From Bradyrhizobium sp. LTSP885 (GTDB lineage: Bacteria > Pseudomonadota > Alphaproteobacteria > Rhizobiales > Xanthobacteraceae), in contig NZ_JYMT01000035.1 of NCBI RefSeq assembly GCF_000938305.1, positions 138,751 through 202,750 of the forward strand: a DNA stretch of 64,000 bases, given 5' to 3'. The position numbers and the translations under genes were made by a program. This document shows, one piece after another, positions 41,460 to 49,510 of the stretch; positions within the stretch are counted from its first letter, which is position 1, and each line of letters starts with the position of its first letter. The notes beneath the pieces are model-generated. The model was not told the origin of the DNA, did not search any database, and was given only the letters and a program-made list of their open reading frames with translations.

Positions 41460-43016
41460 TCACGCTTCAAACGTCATGACGTAGGCTCCGGGACCCGCAT
41501 CGAGATGCCTGAGCCGGAGACCGTCTTCGGTGGGCTGAAAGTCGACGTCGCCGCTCGTTTTACCGGGCAAGTCCGACTCTCCGCGAGCGATCACCGTGCC
41601 ATCACGATGCAGGCTCCAGCGGCCGCGCGATCGCAAATTGCCGAGCACCACCTCGCCGTTGGACGCAACGCCCCGTCCATCCAGGGAAAATTCCAGCCGG
41701 TTGGCAACCGCGTCGAACCATGCCTTCGACACATCGAGATCGTCAGACACGCGCGTTAGCGCTGGCTCGGCGAAGCGCGACGCGTCCCAAGGTTCGTTAT
41801 AGAATCGCCACAAGCCATCGGGAATGTTCAGCCTTGCGTATCCCACCAGCACGTTGCCGGACATCGGTTCGATCATGGTGGCGTTTCCGTCCGCGTCGGT
41901 CGCGGCGTCGTTGCGCGGGTAGTGCAGACCGCCATCGCTCCAGCGCGGCGACATGTGCCGATCGGCGTGTTTGAGCAGGCCACGCAGCGTCGTGTCGTCG
42001 CCCATCTCGGACGCCCATGCGGCCATCCATCCGAAATCGCAACTGTCGCTGACGATGGTCTGCCCCATGACGAGGGGGCGCTCGCCGGTGATCACCGAGA
42101 ATTCGCCGTCCGACCCGGGCTTGAGGAAATCCTTCGCCTGGCCGGCGTAGTGCGCGTGCACGAAATCGCGGTTCCACATGTTCATCAGCGCTCCGCACCA
42201 GGCGTCGACCCATACGGCCTTGCCGATGTTCGGCCGCACCACCTTGGTGTCCTGGGCGAGCATGATGTTGTAGTGGCCGTTGTCGCCGATCCTCCCGAAA
42301 TCCTTCCAGGCCTGTTCGTACCCGCTGACGACATCGGTGGCGATCGATCCGCCGTAGACGAGGTCGTGGAGCCGGAAGCCGAGGATCGCCGGCTGATTGC
42401 AGATCTGGAACGTGCAGTTCGGTTCGCAGGCGACGCCCAGATATCCGCTCTCAACCATCTGCCAGTAGAGATGCGCATTGAGTGACTTCTCATCATAGAC
42501 GAAACGCTTCTCCTCGCCGCCCCAGAAATAGGACCAGAACCGGAGTGTGAGCGCGCCAGGCTGCGCATAGCGGTCGTCGTCGAACAGATAGTGGTACATC
42601 AGCGCCATCGACTGCAGGTATGCGCTGTACATGATGTTGTCGCGGATGACCGGGTCCCACTGCTCGACATACAAGGAGCTGAGATGCGCGTTGAAGATGC
42701 TGCCGCCCCGGCTGACGTCGCGCCAATACATCCACACTTCGGGAAGCAGCATCTTGCCGATCAACCGCTCGAAGATCGGCTTGAACACACCCGGTGCGGC
42801 GGGCAGTCTGTGCCGGTGCGTGAGAGCGAGTGCATAAGCCATGTAAGCCAGCTGGAATCGGTAACCGCCAAAGTCCTCCTGCCCGTACCCCTTGCCCTTC
42901 ATCAGGTCCCATTGGTTCGGCGGTTGACGGGACAGATTCGCGAAATGCCTGAGATGGCCGATCTGAAGGCGGTCAAGGCCTGCCGCGGGATGGGGCGAGC
43001 CGCCGGGATTGTTCAT
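41460..43016 (-). CDS. linalool dehydratase/isomerase-like protein
   Basis: 518 aa from ATG 43016 with AGGAAGGA upstream; a longer frame exists but lacks a site. The family landmarks are WDLMKGKGYGQEDFGGYRFQ near residue 37, LPEVWMYWRDVSRGGSIF near 91, and Cys197/Cys206 in ACEPNCTFQICNQPA. The nine-residue offset of these cysteines matches the catalytic Cys pair of linalool dehydratase-isomerase as I recall it. No clear signal peptide. The known enzyme hydrates myrcene and isomerises linalool/geraniol; other members may act on different alkenols. Substrate here is unknown. It is followed by SCO and a GMC remnant, suggesting a former alcohol-oxidation cluster. Confidence 0.8.
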   Translation of the reverse strand: MNNPGGSPHPAAGLDRLQIGHLRHFANLSRQPPNQWDLMKGKGYGQEDFGGYRFQLAYMAYALALTHRHRLPAAPGVFKPIFERLIGKMLLPEVWMYWRDVSRGGSIFNAHLSSLYVEQWDPVIRDNIMYSAYLQSMALMYHYLFDDDRYAQPGALTLRFWSYFWGGEEKRFVYDEKSLNAHLYWQMVESGYLGVACEPNCTFQICNQPAILGFRLHDLVYGGSIATDVVSGYEQAWKDFGRIGDNGHYNIMLAQDTKVVRPNIGKAVWVDAWCGALMNMWNRDFVHAHYAGQAKDFLKPGSDGEFSVITGERPLVMGQTIVSDSCDFGWMAAWASEMGDDTTLRGLLKHADRHMSPRWSDGGLHYPRNDAATDADGNATMIEPMSGNVLVGYARLNIPDGLWRFYNEPWDASRFAEPALTRVSDDLDVSKAWFDAVANRLEFSLDGRGVASNGEVVLGNLRSRGRWSLHRDGTVIARGESDLPGKTSGDVDFQPTEDGLRLRHLDAGPGAYVMTFEA

Positions 43017-43262
43017 CGATTCGTCCTTCCTGACCGTCGCTTGCGACGTTTTCGCTTGGCCGTCATCGCGGCGCGGCGCGGCGGTCCTCATTTCTAGCGG
43101 TATCGCCGATGGCCCGTACAGCGTCAAATTCCACATTGAGTTCCGTCGCAGCCACCGACGGCCATGAAGCCGGGACGCGACTTGACGGGCGGCCCCCACG
43201 CGACGCGAGCGACAACACACCCCGACGGGCAACTCACCAAAAACATGTCAAGCGCGCGCGGC

Positions 43263-43351
43263 AAAGCCGGGTTGTTTCCGGTTACACCTGTGGTCCTACC
43301 CCGGTGCTTTTTGTTGCACCGGGCCCATGGGTGCAATCGACACCCGGCTTT
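43263..43351. repeat. structured intergenic palindromic element
   Basis: The outer arms AAAGCCGGGT (43263-43272) and ACCCGGCTTT (43342-43351) are perfect inverted copies. Inside, CCCGGTGC (43300-43307) and GCACCGGG (43316-43323) form an 8-bp stem with loop TTTTTGTT. The nested arrangement resembles the dispersed intergenic repeat whose spurious translations (GKAGCRLHPWA type) I have seen in Bradyrhizobium annotations. Copy number cannot be judged from one window. Confidence 0.6.
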
Positions 43352-43421
43352 CCCTGCGCCCTCTACTTCATAAGGGGGCAAACGAAATGCAAAGCTCGGA
43401 CAATTATGTCGCGAGAGCGCG

Positions 43422-43455
43422 GAAGTATGGCTACCAACGAAGTATGGCTACCAAC
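43422..43455. repeat. 17-bp perfect tandem duplication
   Basis: GAAGTATGGCTACCAAC occurs twice without a spacer (43422-43438 and 43439-43455), next to the palindromic element and 16 bases from the end of the downstream gene. It looks like a recent slippage or a footprint of an insertion event. Confidence 0.8.
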
Positions 43456-43470
43456 CGCGCGCCAGTCGAG

Positions 43471-44244
43471 TTAACGTTGCGGCTTGTCTTTCTGGTCCGC
43501 AACCCAGACGTCGCTCTGCTTGATCTGTTCGATCAGCGCCTCCGGGCTGAACTTCCGAAAGCCCGCCGGCAGTTCGAACGACGATGCGGACTGCGGTTCG
43601 TCTCTGATATTCTCGACCGCAATGACCGTCCCGTCCTCACGCTTGATCCGCAGCGGGATCCTTCGCTCTCGATCGACCCAGCCGAAAAACGCCGGTCCTG
43701 CTCCGACGACAACGTGAAAGACAGCCGTAGTGCGGCCCTGGATCATCTCCTCGCCCGTCCGCTCGCAGTGCCAATCACCGTTATCTGCCAGTCCGGCGAG
43801 ATGCGCCATCGCCTGCCACTGCCGGCACGGCTCGTCGGGATCAACAGGAACCAACAACCGGGTGAGTTGGCTCGACTGCCGGGCATCCATATAGATCCCT
43901 GCGCCGGGCCGCACGAAATAGGCCGACGGTTTTGCCGCATCGACCAGGAAGAAGCCATCGGCAAATTCTGGCGTTTCTATCCTGATCTTGCCGTCGAGAA
44001 GGCGCAACCGTCCCGCCGGCGTTGTCGCGGCATCACGCTGCACGACGATATCGGCGGAGAATTGCTGCGCCCGTGCCGCACCCAAGCCGCCCAGGATGGC
44101 CACGCCGAACGCCACAACCCAGAACCGCACCGTCCGATACAGGGGAGCCAAGATCGCGCTCTCGATCATTTCCAGCATCTCAACCAGGGAAAAGCGACGC
44201 CGACCGGACCGCGGGGTCCGATCGGCGCCATTTTGCGGGATCAC
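43471..44244 (-). CDS. exported protein of unknown function, LolA-like beta fold likely
   Basis: 257 aa from GTG 44244 (12 nt after the phosphoesterase stop); ATG 44178 or 44169 would give a more usual signal-peptide length. A hydrophobic export signal (FWVVAFGVAILGGLGAARA) precedes QQFSADIVV. The mature part has beta-strand patterns (GRLRLLDGKIRIETPEFADG; PLRIKREDGTVIAVENIRDE) that recall LolA/DUF4412-type lipid- or pigment-binding folds. It is the last gene behind the first phosphoesterase, so it may assist that enzyme or bind its product. Family not established. Confidence 0.6.
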   Translation of the reverse strand: MIPQNGADRTPRSGRRRFSLVEMLEMIESAILAPLYRTVRFWVVAFGVAILGGLGAARAQQFSADIVVQRDAATTPAGRLRLLDGKIRIETPEFADGFFLVDAAKPSAYFVRPGAGIYMDARQSSQLTRLLVPVDPDEPCRQWQAMAHLAGLADNGDWHCERTGEEMIQGRTTAVFHVVVGAGPAFFGWVDRERRIPLRIKREDGTVIAVENIRDEPQSASSFELPAGFRKFSPEALIEQIKQSDVWVADQKDKPQR

Positions 44245-44256
44245 GTGAGGTCCCGA

Positions 44257-46302
44257 TTACTCGAGATAGGAGATATCCGAGCGCTTTTCGAAGTCGAACG
44301 CGTCGAACATGTCAGCGAGCGCCGGGCTGTTGGTCGGCACATACTGGTTGCCCCTTGCGTAAGTCGGGTTCGGCAGGTTGTCGCGGCTGCGGTTCGTGAG
44401 CGGCTTGAGGTCCCAGTTGCGCTCGATGAACTTCAGCAGCGACGCGTGGTCACCGTAGTTATGGTAGATTTTGCCGCCGGTCGAATAGGGCGACAGGATC
44501 AGGATCGGCAAGCGCGGTCCGTCACCGAAGAAATCGATCGACTGGATGTAGCCCGAGTCCCAGTAACCGCCGGCCTCGTCCCAGGTGATGAACACAGCCG
44601 TCTCCGCCTTCAGCTTCGGATTGGCTTCGAGCGCACTGAGGACGTTGGTGACATAGGCTTCGAACAGATCGACCTTCGAGCTCTGCGGATGACCGTCAAG
44701 CAGGCCATCCGGTTTGCCGAACGCCACCGAAGGCAGCTCGTTTTTCTCGATCGCCGTGATCAGATCGGCGGTGTCCTTGACATGCGCCGTCCGTACCGTC
44801 GGGTCGGCCATGATCGAGGTCGCGTATTGGAACGGGTTGCAGATCTGGCAGTAGGCCACGCCGAGCGCGTGAGCCGGATCCGCAAGAGCCGCGGCGCTCA
44901 GGTTCGGGTTGGCCGCATTCGCGGCCACCGCTGCGTTCGAGAGCGCAACGGCGTCGTTATACGCGCCACCATAGTAGGTCCACGAAACCTTCTTCTCGAT
45001 CAAGGCGTCGCCGATCGTCCTGACCGACGATGGCGGGAGGTTGCTGCCACCCGAGAGCGCGCCGTTGGGCAGGAAGCCCGGGTTGGTGTTGTTGAGCATG
45101 TAATAGTGGTTCGGCTTGCAGTTCGGTTCCGCCGCGTAGGGCAGCGCCTCGAGGTAGCTGACGATCGGCTTGACGCCCGGCTGGCTGAAGTCGCCGCAAT
45201 TGCTGAAATTGCCGTCAACTGTGTATCTGTTGACGGTGCCCGCGACCGGATTCGGATTCGCAATCAAGCTCGCCGGTGGCGTGACCGGGTTGCCCTTGCC
45301 GTCGCTCCAGAAGCCTGCATCGCCAGTGCCGAGCAGGAAGTGGTTGGCGCCAGTGCCGCCATGGAACGACTGATGGAAATTGTCGCCCAGGGTGAAGCGG
45401 TCAGCCAACGTCTTCAGGACCGGAGCCTGCCCCTGCTCGACGTTGTAGAAGCCCATCTCATTGCCCTGGCTCTTGTTGCTCGCCGAGTAGGTCGCCATGA
45501 CATGGGGGAACAGATCGTTCAGGCAGCCCGAGTTGTTGCTCTTCGAGGCGGTCGCCGCGCTGCAATCCTCCTGTTGCCAGTCCTGGTAGAAGCGGTGGGT
45601 CGTGTCACCGGTGTAGTCGTCATCGCTGATATTGGCTCCCTGCAGCAGGAACGGTCCGGCGAGGCTGCCGGCGCCCGGAACACGGCTATCGAGAACGCCC
45701 TGCGGCAGACCGGAGGCGCCGGTCGTCAGGATGTCGAGGTCGCCCTTGTCCATGTCCTTCTCGACGCCAGCTTCCGCGATCGTCTTGAACGGGGCGCCGG
45801 TGTCGCTCTGTGCCTGCGGAGTGCCATTGGTGTTGGGCTGCGGCATCAGGTTGGCCGGGTTATAAGGTGTCTTCGCGATCGCCGGAGCACTGACATAGTA
45901 GGACGGCTGGCCCGCAGCCGAGAACTGCTGCGCCTTGGCAAAGTTCGGGCCGGGCGAGCCGTCCTCGTTGACGATGCCCTTCGACAGCAGGTTCGAGATG
46001 GTCTCACCCCGGCCCTTCGGCTTGTAGACGCCGAACGTGTGATCGAGACCGCGATTCTCACCGATCAGGACGATGACGTGCTTGATCGGAGACGCGGTCT
46101 TCACGTTGCTGGCCGGATCGTGGTCCTTGTTGTGTTCGCCGCGCTCGGCGTTATCAGCGTCGTGATGATGCGCATGCGAGCGCTTGTCCCAATCGCTGTG
46201 GCCGCCAAAATTCGCGGCGTAAGCAGCTGTGGTCACGACGATCGTGGAAGCAATGCAGATCGCGGTGGTGGTTCGCCAGCGATCTCTCGAGTTGAAGGGC
46301 AT
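44257..46302 (-). CDS. secreted phosphoesterase (phospholipase C / acid phosphatase AcpA-like), copy 1
   Basis: 681 aa from ATG 46302 with a signal peptide cut near AYA. The alkaline-phosphatase-superfamily pattern of the phosphoesterase (phospholipase C) family is clear: IKHVIVLIGENRGLDHTFGV near residue 73, HQSFHGGTGANHFLLGTGDA, AVFITWDEAGGYWDSGY, and NYGDHASLLKFIERNWDLKP near the end. The His-rich segment HSDWDKRSHAHHHDADN after the signal may bind metal. It should hydrolyse phosphodiesters or phosphomonoesters outside the cytoplasm. A paralogue lies at 49511-51688. The type II secretion cluster nearby is a candidate exporter. Confidence 0.88.
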   Translation of the reverse strand: MPFNSRDRWRTTTAICIASTIVVTTAAYAANFGGHSDWDKRSHAHHHDADNAERGEHNKDHDPASNVKTASPIKHVIVLIGENRGLDHTFGVYKPKGRGETISNLLSKGIVNEDGSPGPNFAKAQQFSAAGQPSYYVSAPAIAKTPYNPANLMPQPNTNGTPQAQSDTGAPFKTIAEAGVEKDMDKGDLDILTTGASGLPQGVLDSRVPGAGSLAGPFLLQGANISDDDYTGDTTHRFYQDWQQEDCSAATASKSNNSGCLNDLFPHVMATYSASNKSQGNEMGFYNVEQGQAPVLKTLADRFTLGDNFHQSFHGGTGANHFLLGTGDAGFWSDGKGNPVTPPASLIANPNPVAGTVNRYTVDGNFSNCGDFSQPGVKPIVSYLEALPYAAEPNCKPNHYYMLNNTNPGFLPNGALSGGSNLPPSSVRTIGDALIEKKVSWTYYGGAYNDAVALSNAAVAANAANPNLSAAALADPAHALGVAYCQICNPFQYATSIMADPTVRTAHVKDTADLITAIEKNELPSVAFGKPDGLLDGHPQSSKVDLFEAYVTNVLSALEANPKLKAETAVFITWDEAGGYWDSGYIQSIDFFGDGPRLPILILSPYSTGGKIYHNYGDHASLLKFIERNWDLKPLTNRSRDNLPNPTYARGNQYVPTNSPALADMFDAFDFEKRSDISYLE

Positions 46303-46465
46303 ATCGACTCCAAACGGTTGTTGTTGTTAGCGCCGCCGGTAACTAGTGCATCAACATGACGCAGACATATCGCTGCGATGAAACGACGCACGACGCGCGC
46401 GATGATCTCCGATTTTTTCTCGATGCTCGCGCGCGCCGAAACAGTCGACGAGTCACGCGCGCGCC

Positions 46466-46498
46466 TTCCGTCGCCGGCGATGTGCCGGCATGACGGAA
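46466..46498 (-). terminator. strong hairpin downstream of the di-heme peroxidase gene
   Basis: TTCCGTC-GCCGGC, loop GATGT, then GCCGGC-AT-GACGGAA: a 13-bp stem with a 2-nt bulge, 24 nt past the stop of the 46523-47902 gene on minus. No T-run. It probably separates that operon from the phosphoesterase gene. Confidence 0.6.
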
Positions 46499-46522
46499 AG
46501 CGGCGCGCCTGTTCGATGCGCG

Positions 46523-47902
46523 TTAGCGAGCCACGCGCCTTGATTGCAGGACTTGACGAAGGGCCATGTAGTGCTGGTCATGCACGGAGGGATTGAAGAG
46601 CGACCATTGCTCAGCGCCAGCCAGCAGCGAAGGCACGGCAGCAGCCATGAGATAGCGATAGTTCCTGTAGTCGGCGGCGGCGTCCGCGGTTCGCCCATCG
46701 CCGACTTCAATCTCGATCCGCCGCAGCAGCAAGACAACCTCCTTGAGCGCCCCGCGTGCGTTCATCCGCTCCTCGCCGCCGCCCGAGACGCTGGTGTTCT
46801 TGCGATCGGGATATTGCTCCGTCAGCTCACGCAACTCGCCGCCGATGGTCTCGACGGCCAAACCAACGACATCCTTGTCGCCGGCGGGAATCGCGGTCCC
46901 CAGCACGGTTGCAAAGTCGTTGATCTCCTTCAGCGAAGCGGCAGCGCCTTCATGTTCATAAGGCTGCGTGCCATCTCCCACGGCGGTGAGGTAAGCCGCC
47001 AGATCCTTCCGGTCCTGCGCCGTCAGGCCAAGTGCGAACACCGAATCAAAATGCGCCACCACCTGATCGTAGCTATCGAAGCGACCGTCATGAAAGTATG
47101 GCGCATTGAAATCGGCGTTGCGCAGCGTCGGCGTCTTGAACAGACCGCCCGATCCCACGTCATGCTGCCTGTGATCGACGAACGAGCCCGACGGAACATG
47201 GCATCCGGCGCAGCTCATCCCGGGATCGTGCGGAAACGGCTTTGCGAACAGCGCTTCGCCGCGCCGCTCCGATTCGCTGATCTTTCCGATCAGCCTCCCG
47301 CCCGGACCGAGGCTCGGATTGGGCAGGAAATCGATATCCTGAAGATAGGCGACAATGGCGTCGACAATCACCGGCGACGGCTCGGATCCGGCAAACTCGT
47401 TGACGATGACGTTGCGAACGAAGTCGTGCAGCGAGGCCATGCGACCGTCGGCGCCATAAGGCGCCAGATAGCGCGCGCCGCGCAGGCTCGGGATTCGCAC
47501 GGGGTCCAGCACGCCATTGTCCGCCTTCGGATTGAACAGCGGCCCGGTCGTGTCGAAATTGCCCGGGCGCGTCGACATCCTGGGCATGAAGAATTTGGCG
47601 TTGCCGGCACCGTTGACGTGGCAGGTGCCGCAACTCATTCCGGCCTGCTGCGCGACGCCACCAAGGATCGACGGAGAACTGAACGCCAGATTGCCGAGAT
47701 TGACCAGATACGATTTGCTGCCCGAGATATCGGAGCGAAACACCTCGCGTGGCCGATCGAGCGCGTCCTCGTTCAGCTCGGTGCTGACGGGCAAGGCCGT
47801 CTGGTCACCATCGACCGGAAAGGCCATCGCGACGCGTCCATGCGAGGAGACAACAACGAGGCCGAATGCGGCCGCGGTGATGCAAAGACGAAGGAAATTC
47901 AT
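46523..47902 (-). CDS. di-heme cytochrome c peroxidase / MauG-family protein
   Basis: 459 aa with a signal peptide cut near AMA-FPVDG. Two heme c motifs, CGTCH at residues 91-95 and CAGCH at 231-235, and the peroxidase-family segments SLRGARYLAPYGADGRMAS and LRNADFNAPYFHDGRFDSYD are present. A C-terminal extension of about 130 residues is helical. It overlaps the stop of the imelysin-like gene by 4 bases (ATGA), so both are co-translated. Pairs of imelysin and di-heme proteins are known in periplasmic metal-uptake loci; peroxidase or metal-redox activity is inferred. Confidence 0.87.
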   Translation of the reverse strand: MNFLRLCITAAAFGLVVVSSHGRVAMAFPVDGDQTALPVSTELNEDALDRPREVFRSDISGSKSYLVNLGNLAFSSPSILGGVAQQAGMSCGTCHVNGAGNAKFFMPRMSTRPGNFDTTGPLFNPKADNGVLDPVRIPSLRGARYLAPYGADGRMASLHDFVRNVIVNEFAGSEPSPVIVDAIVAYLQDIDFLPNPSLGPGGRLIGKISESERRGEALFAKPFPHDPGMSCAGCHVPSGSFVDHRQHDVGSGGLFKTPTLRNADFNAPYFHDGRFDSYDQVVAHFDSVFALGLTAQDRKDLAAYLTAVGDGTQPYEHEGAAASLKEINDFATVLGTAIPAGDKDVVGLAVETIGGELRELTEQYPDRKNTSVSGGGEERMNARGALKEVVLLLRRIEIEVGDGRTADAAADYRNYRYLMAAAVPSLLAGAEQWSLFNPSVHDQHYMALRQVLQSRRVAR

Positions 47903-48681
47903 CGCGATTGAGCCTCCAGCGTCGGCCGCTGCAATCCCAGCTTCAGCGACGCGGCCTGCAGCGCGACCACCAGCTCTTCGCTGGCGCGTCGCAGCGCGCG
48001 AACATCGACATGCGGCAGATCGGGGGCCGCGACAATGATCTTGAGCTGCTCGATGCGCTCCGTCACCTGCTTCGCGACCCTCGCGTCTGTTACCTTGAGG
48101 GCATCGGCAAAGATGGTCCGATAGGCAAAGTCGATGCCCACGACATTGTTGCGCATGTCGCCAAGCGAGGTGCCGCTGATCCGGGATTCACCGCCATCCG
48201 CCTTGCTCTCCCCCACCTCGTAGGCAAGTCGCACGGTACCGTCGAGCAGCCCTTGCGGCGTCAACGGTATGGTGGCCAGCTTCCGGTGGAGCTCGCCGAG
48301 ATTCTTGATCAGAACATCGGTATCGTTCTCGACATCGGTCCGGCCGGCACCGAACAATTTAGCCTCGATGGCGTGGAACCCGCTATCAGCATTGGGCCAG
48401 GCATCAATCAGCGTATCGAGCTCAGGAACAAAGCCGGCCGTGAAGACCTCCGAGCGCTCCCAGCCGCCACGGGCCGAGAGCCAGGCCTTCTTTGCTCCCG
48501 CCAGATCCTTCGCGGAGACATGCTCCCGCAATTCCTTGATGCCAGCCAGCGCCGACCCGATTCCCGCGATCATGTACGGGCGATAGCGCTCGGCCGCATC
48601 GTCGAGCGGAGTGCCACTTGCCCGCCCCATGCCACTCGCAATGGCGAACGCAACAAGGCACGGCACCACGCTTTTCTTCAT
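47899..48681 (-). CDS. imelysin/EfeO-like periplasmic protein (M75 family)
   Basis: 260 aa from ATG 48681 (GGGG upstream), signal peptide cut near the SG of ASGTP. The GxHxxE metal motif is at residues 101-106 (GFHAIE), after the helical segment AWLSARGGWERSEVFTAGF. EfeO and imelysins are iron-binding periplasmic proteins, despite the peptidase name. It is first in a two-gene operon with the di-heme protein, suggesting iron or heme handling. It is divergent from the prepilin peptidase, 286 bases away. Confidence 0.88.
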   Translation of the reverse strand: MKKSVVPCLVAFAIASGMGRASGTPLDDAAERYRPYMIAGIGSALAGIKELREHVSAKDLAGAKKAWLSARGGWERSEVFTAGFVPELDTLIDAWPNADSGFHAIEAKLFGAGRTDVENDTDVLIKNLGELHRKLATIPLTPQGLLDGTVRLAYEVGESKADGGESRISGTSLGDMRNNVVGIDFAYRTIFADALKVTDARVAKQVTERIEQLKIIVAAPDLPHVDVRALRRASEELVVALQAASLKLGLQRPTLEAQSR

Positions 48682-48967
48682 CGATACCCCCAAGGTCGCG
48701 GAGTGCAGCGTCGTCCGCGACGCCGCGTCCAACGGTCGCAGCAATATTGTCGGCGTGTTATGCCGTTTTGTGACGGTATCGCTTTGCTTCCGGACTTCTC
48801 CGTAAATAACAACATTTTTCTGCCGAGCAATCTTCTCAAGCGCCATCAGGAGAAACACGCACGCGCGTCGATGACAAAATAATTTCTTCAAGCAAAATTC
48901 ATACTCTCGCGATGACGCCAGATGTGGTTGATCGGCGCCGGGCTTCCACCCTTCTTCAGAGAACGAT

Positions 48968-49459
48968 ATGACGGCCGACACCACACCGCCTCTGTTCGCA
49001 GCATTCTTCGCAGCGCTGAGCCTGCTATGCGGCAGCCTTGCGCTGATCGATCTTCGCCGCGGCATTATTCCGGATGCGCTCAACCTTGCGGTCGGCGCCC
49101 TTGGTCTGGCCAAGACCGTCATCGCAAGCGGCGCCATGGCAGGCGTCGAGACCGCCGCAGAGGCGATCGTCGTCGGAGCTATTTTTTGGCTATTTCGTCA
49201 GCTCTATTTCGCTGTGAGGAAGATTCAAGGACTCGGGCTCGGCGACGTCAAATTTCTCGCGGCAGCCACGCCGTGGGTCGGCCTCACAGGCATTCCCGTG
49301 CTGATCCTGATCGCCGCGCTCTCGGCGCTGATCGCGATCGGCGGCGCGCGACTGGCCGGACAAAACCTGACGCGGCAGACCTCGCTGCCGTTCGGTCCAT
49401 TCCTCGCCCTTGGCCTGCTGTCGGCCGTAGCCGCACAGCAATGGTTTGGCTTCAACTAA
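48968..49459 (+). CDS. prepilin peptidase (type IV A24; GspO/CpaA-like)
   Basis: 163 aa with about five membrane segments. The aspartyl catalytic pair is Asp28 in LALIDLRRGIIPDALN and Asp93 in GLGLGDVKFL. It lacks the N-terminal methylase domain of PilD, so it is the short form. Such enzymes cleave the leader of pseudopilins; the GspG-K set that needs processing is encoded at 56028-59018. It stands alone on plus within the phosphoesterase/oxidase block. TadV/CpaA (Flp pilus) is the alternative, but no pilus genes are in the window. Confidence 0.87.
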   Translation: MTADTTPPLFAAFFAALSLLCGSLALIDLRRGIIPDALNLAVGALGLAKTVIASGAMAGVETAAEAIVVGAIFWLFRQLYFAVRKIQGLGLGDVKFLAAATPWVGLTGIPVLILIAALSALIAIGGARLAGQNLTRQTSLPFGPFLALGLLSAVAAQQWFGFN

Positions 49460-49460
49460 A

Positions 49461-49487
49461 AGTCCGCCGACTCTTGGCCGGCGGACT
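49461..49487. terminator. bidirectional terminator hairpin
   Basis: AGTCCGCCG (49461-49469), loop ACTCTTGGC, CGGCGGACT (49479-49487): a perfect 9-bp stem in the 51-base gap between the convergent prepilin peptidase and second phosphoesterase genes. It is preceded by an A-run on plus (a short U-run for minus transcripts). Confidence 0.65.
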
Positions 49488-49510
49488 CGTCATGTCACCA
49501 ATGAAGGTTG

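Larger units (their letters stand above)
43017..43470. other. intergenic region carrying repeats
   Basis: About 454 bases between the linalool dehydratase-like gene start and the end of the 43471-44244 gene, both on minus. Open frames on both strands (for example 43124-43381 minus) look like non-coding repeat DNA. The region holds the palindromic element at 43263-43351 and the tandem repeat at 43422-43455. The part next to 43017 should contain the promoter of the enzyme gene. Confidence 0.5.

Noticed and set aside
43124..43381. 85-codon minus frame (GKAGCRLHPWA type)
   Set aside because: Its sequence is the translation of the palindromic repeat region and is not likely to be a protein.
43327..46359. 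1010-codon plus-strand frame through the phosphoesterase gene
   Set aside because: Despite its length it is antisense to a gene with clear phosphoesterase motifs and signal peptide.
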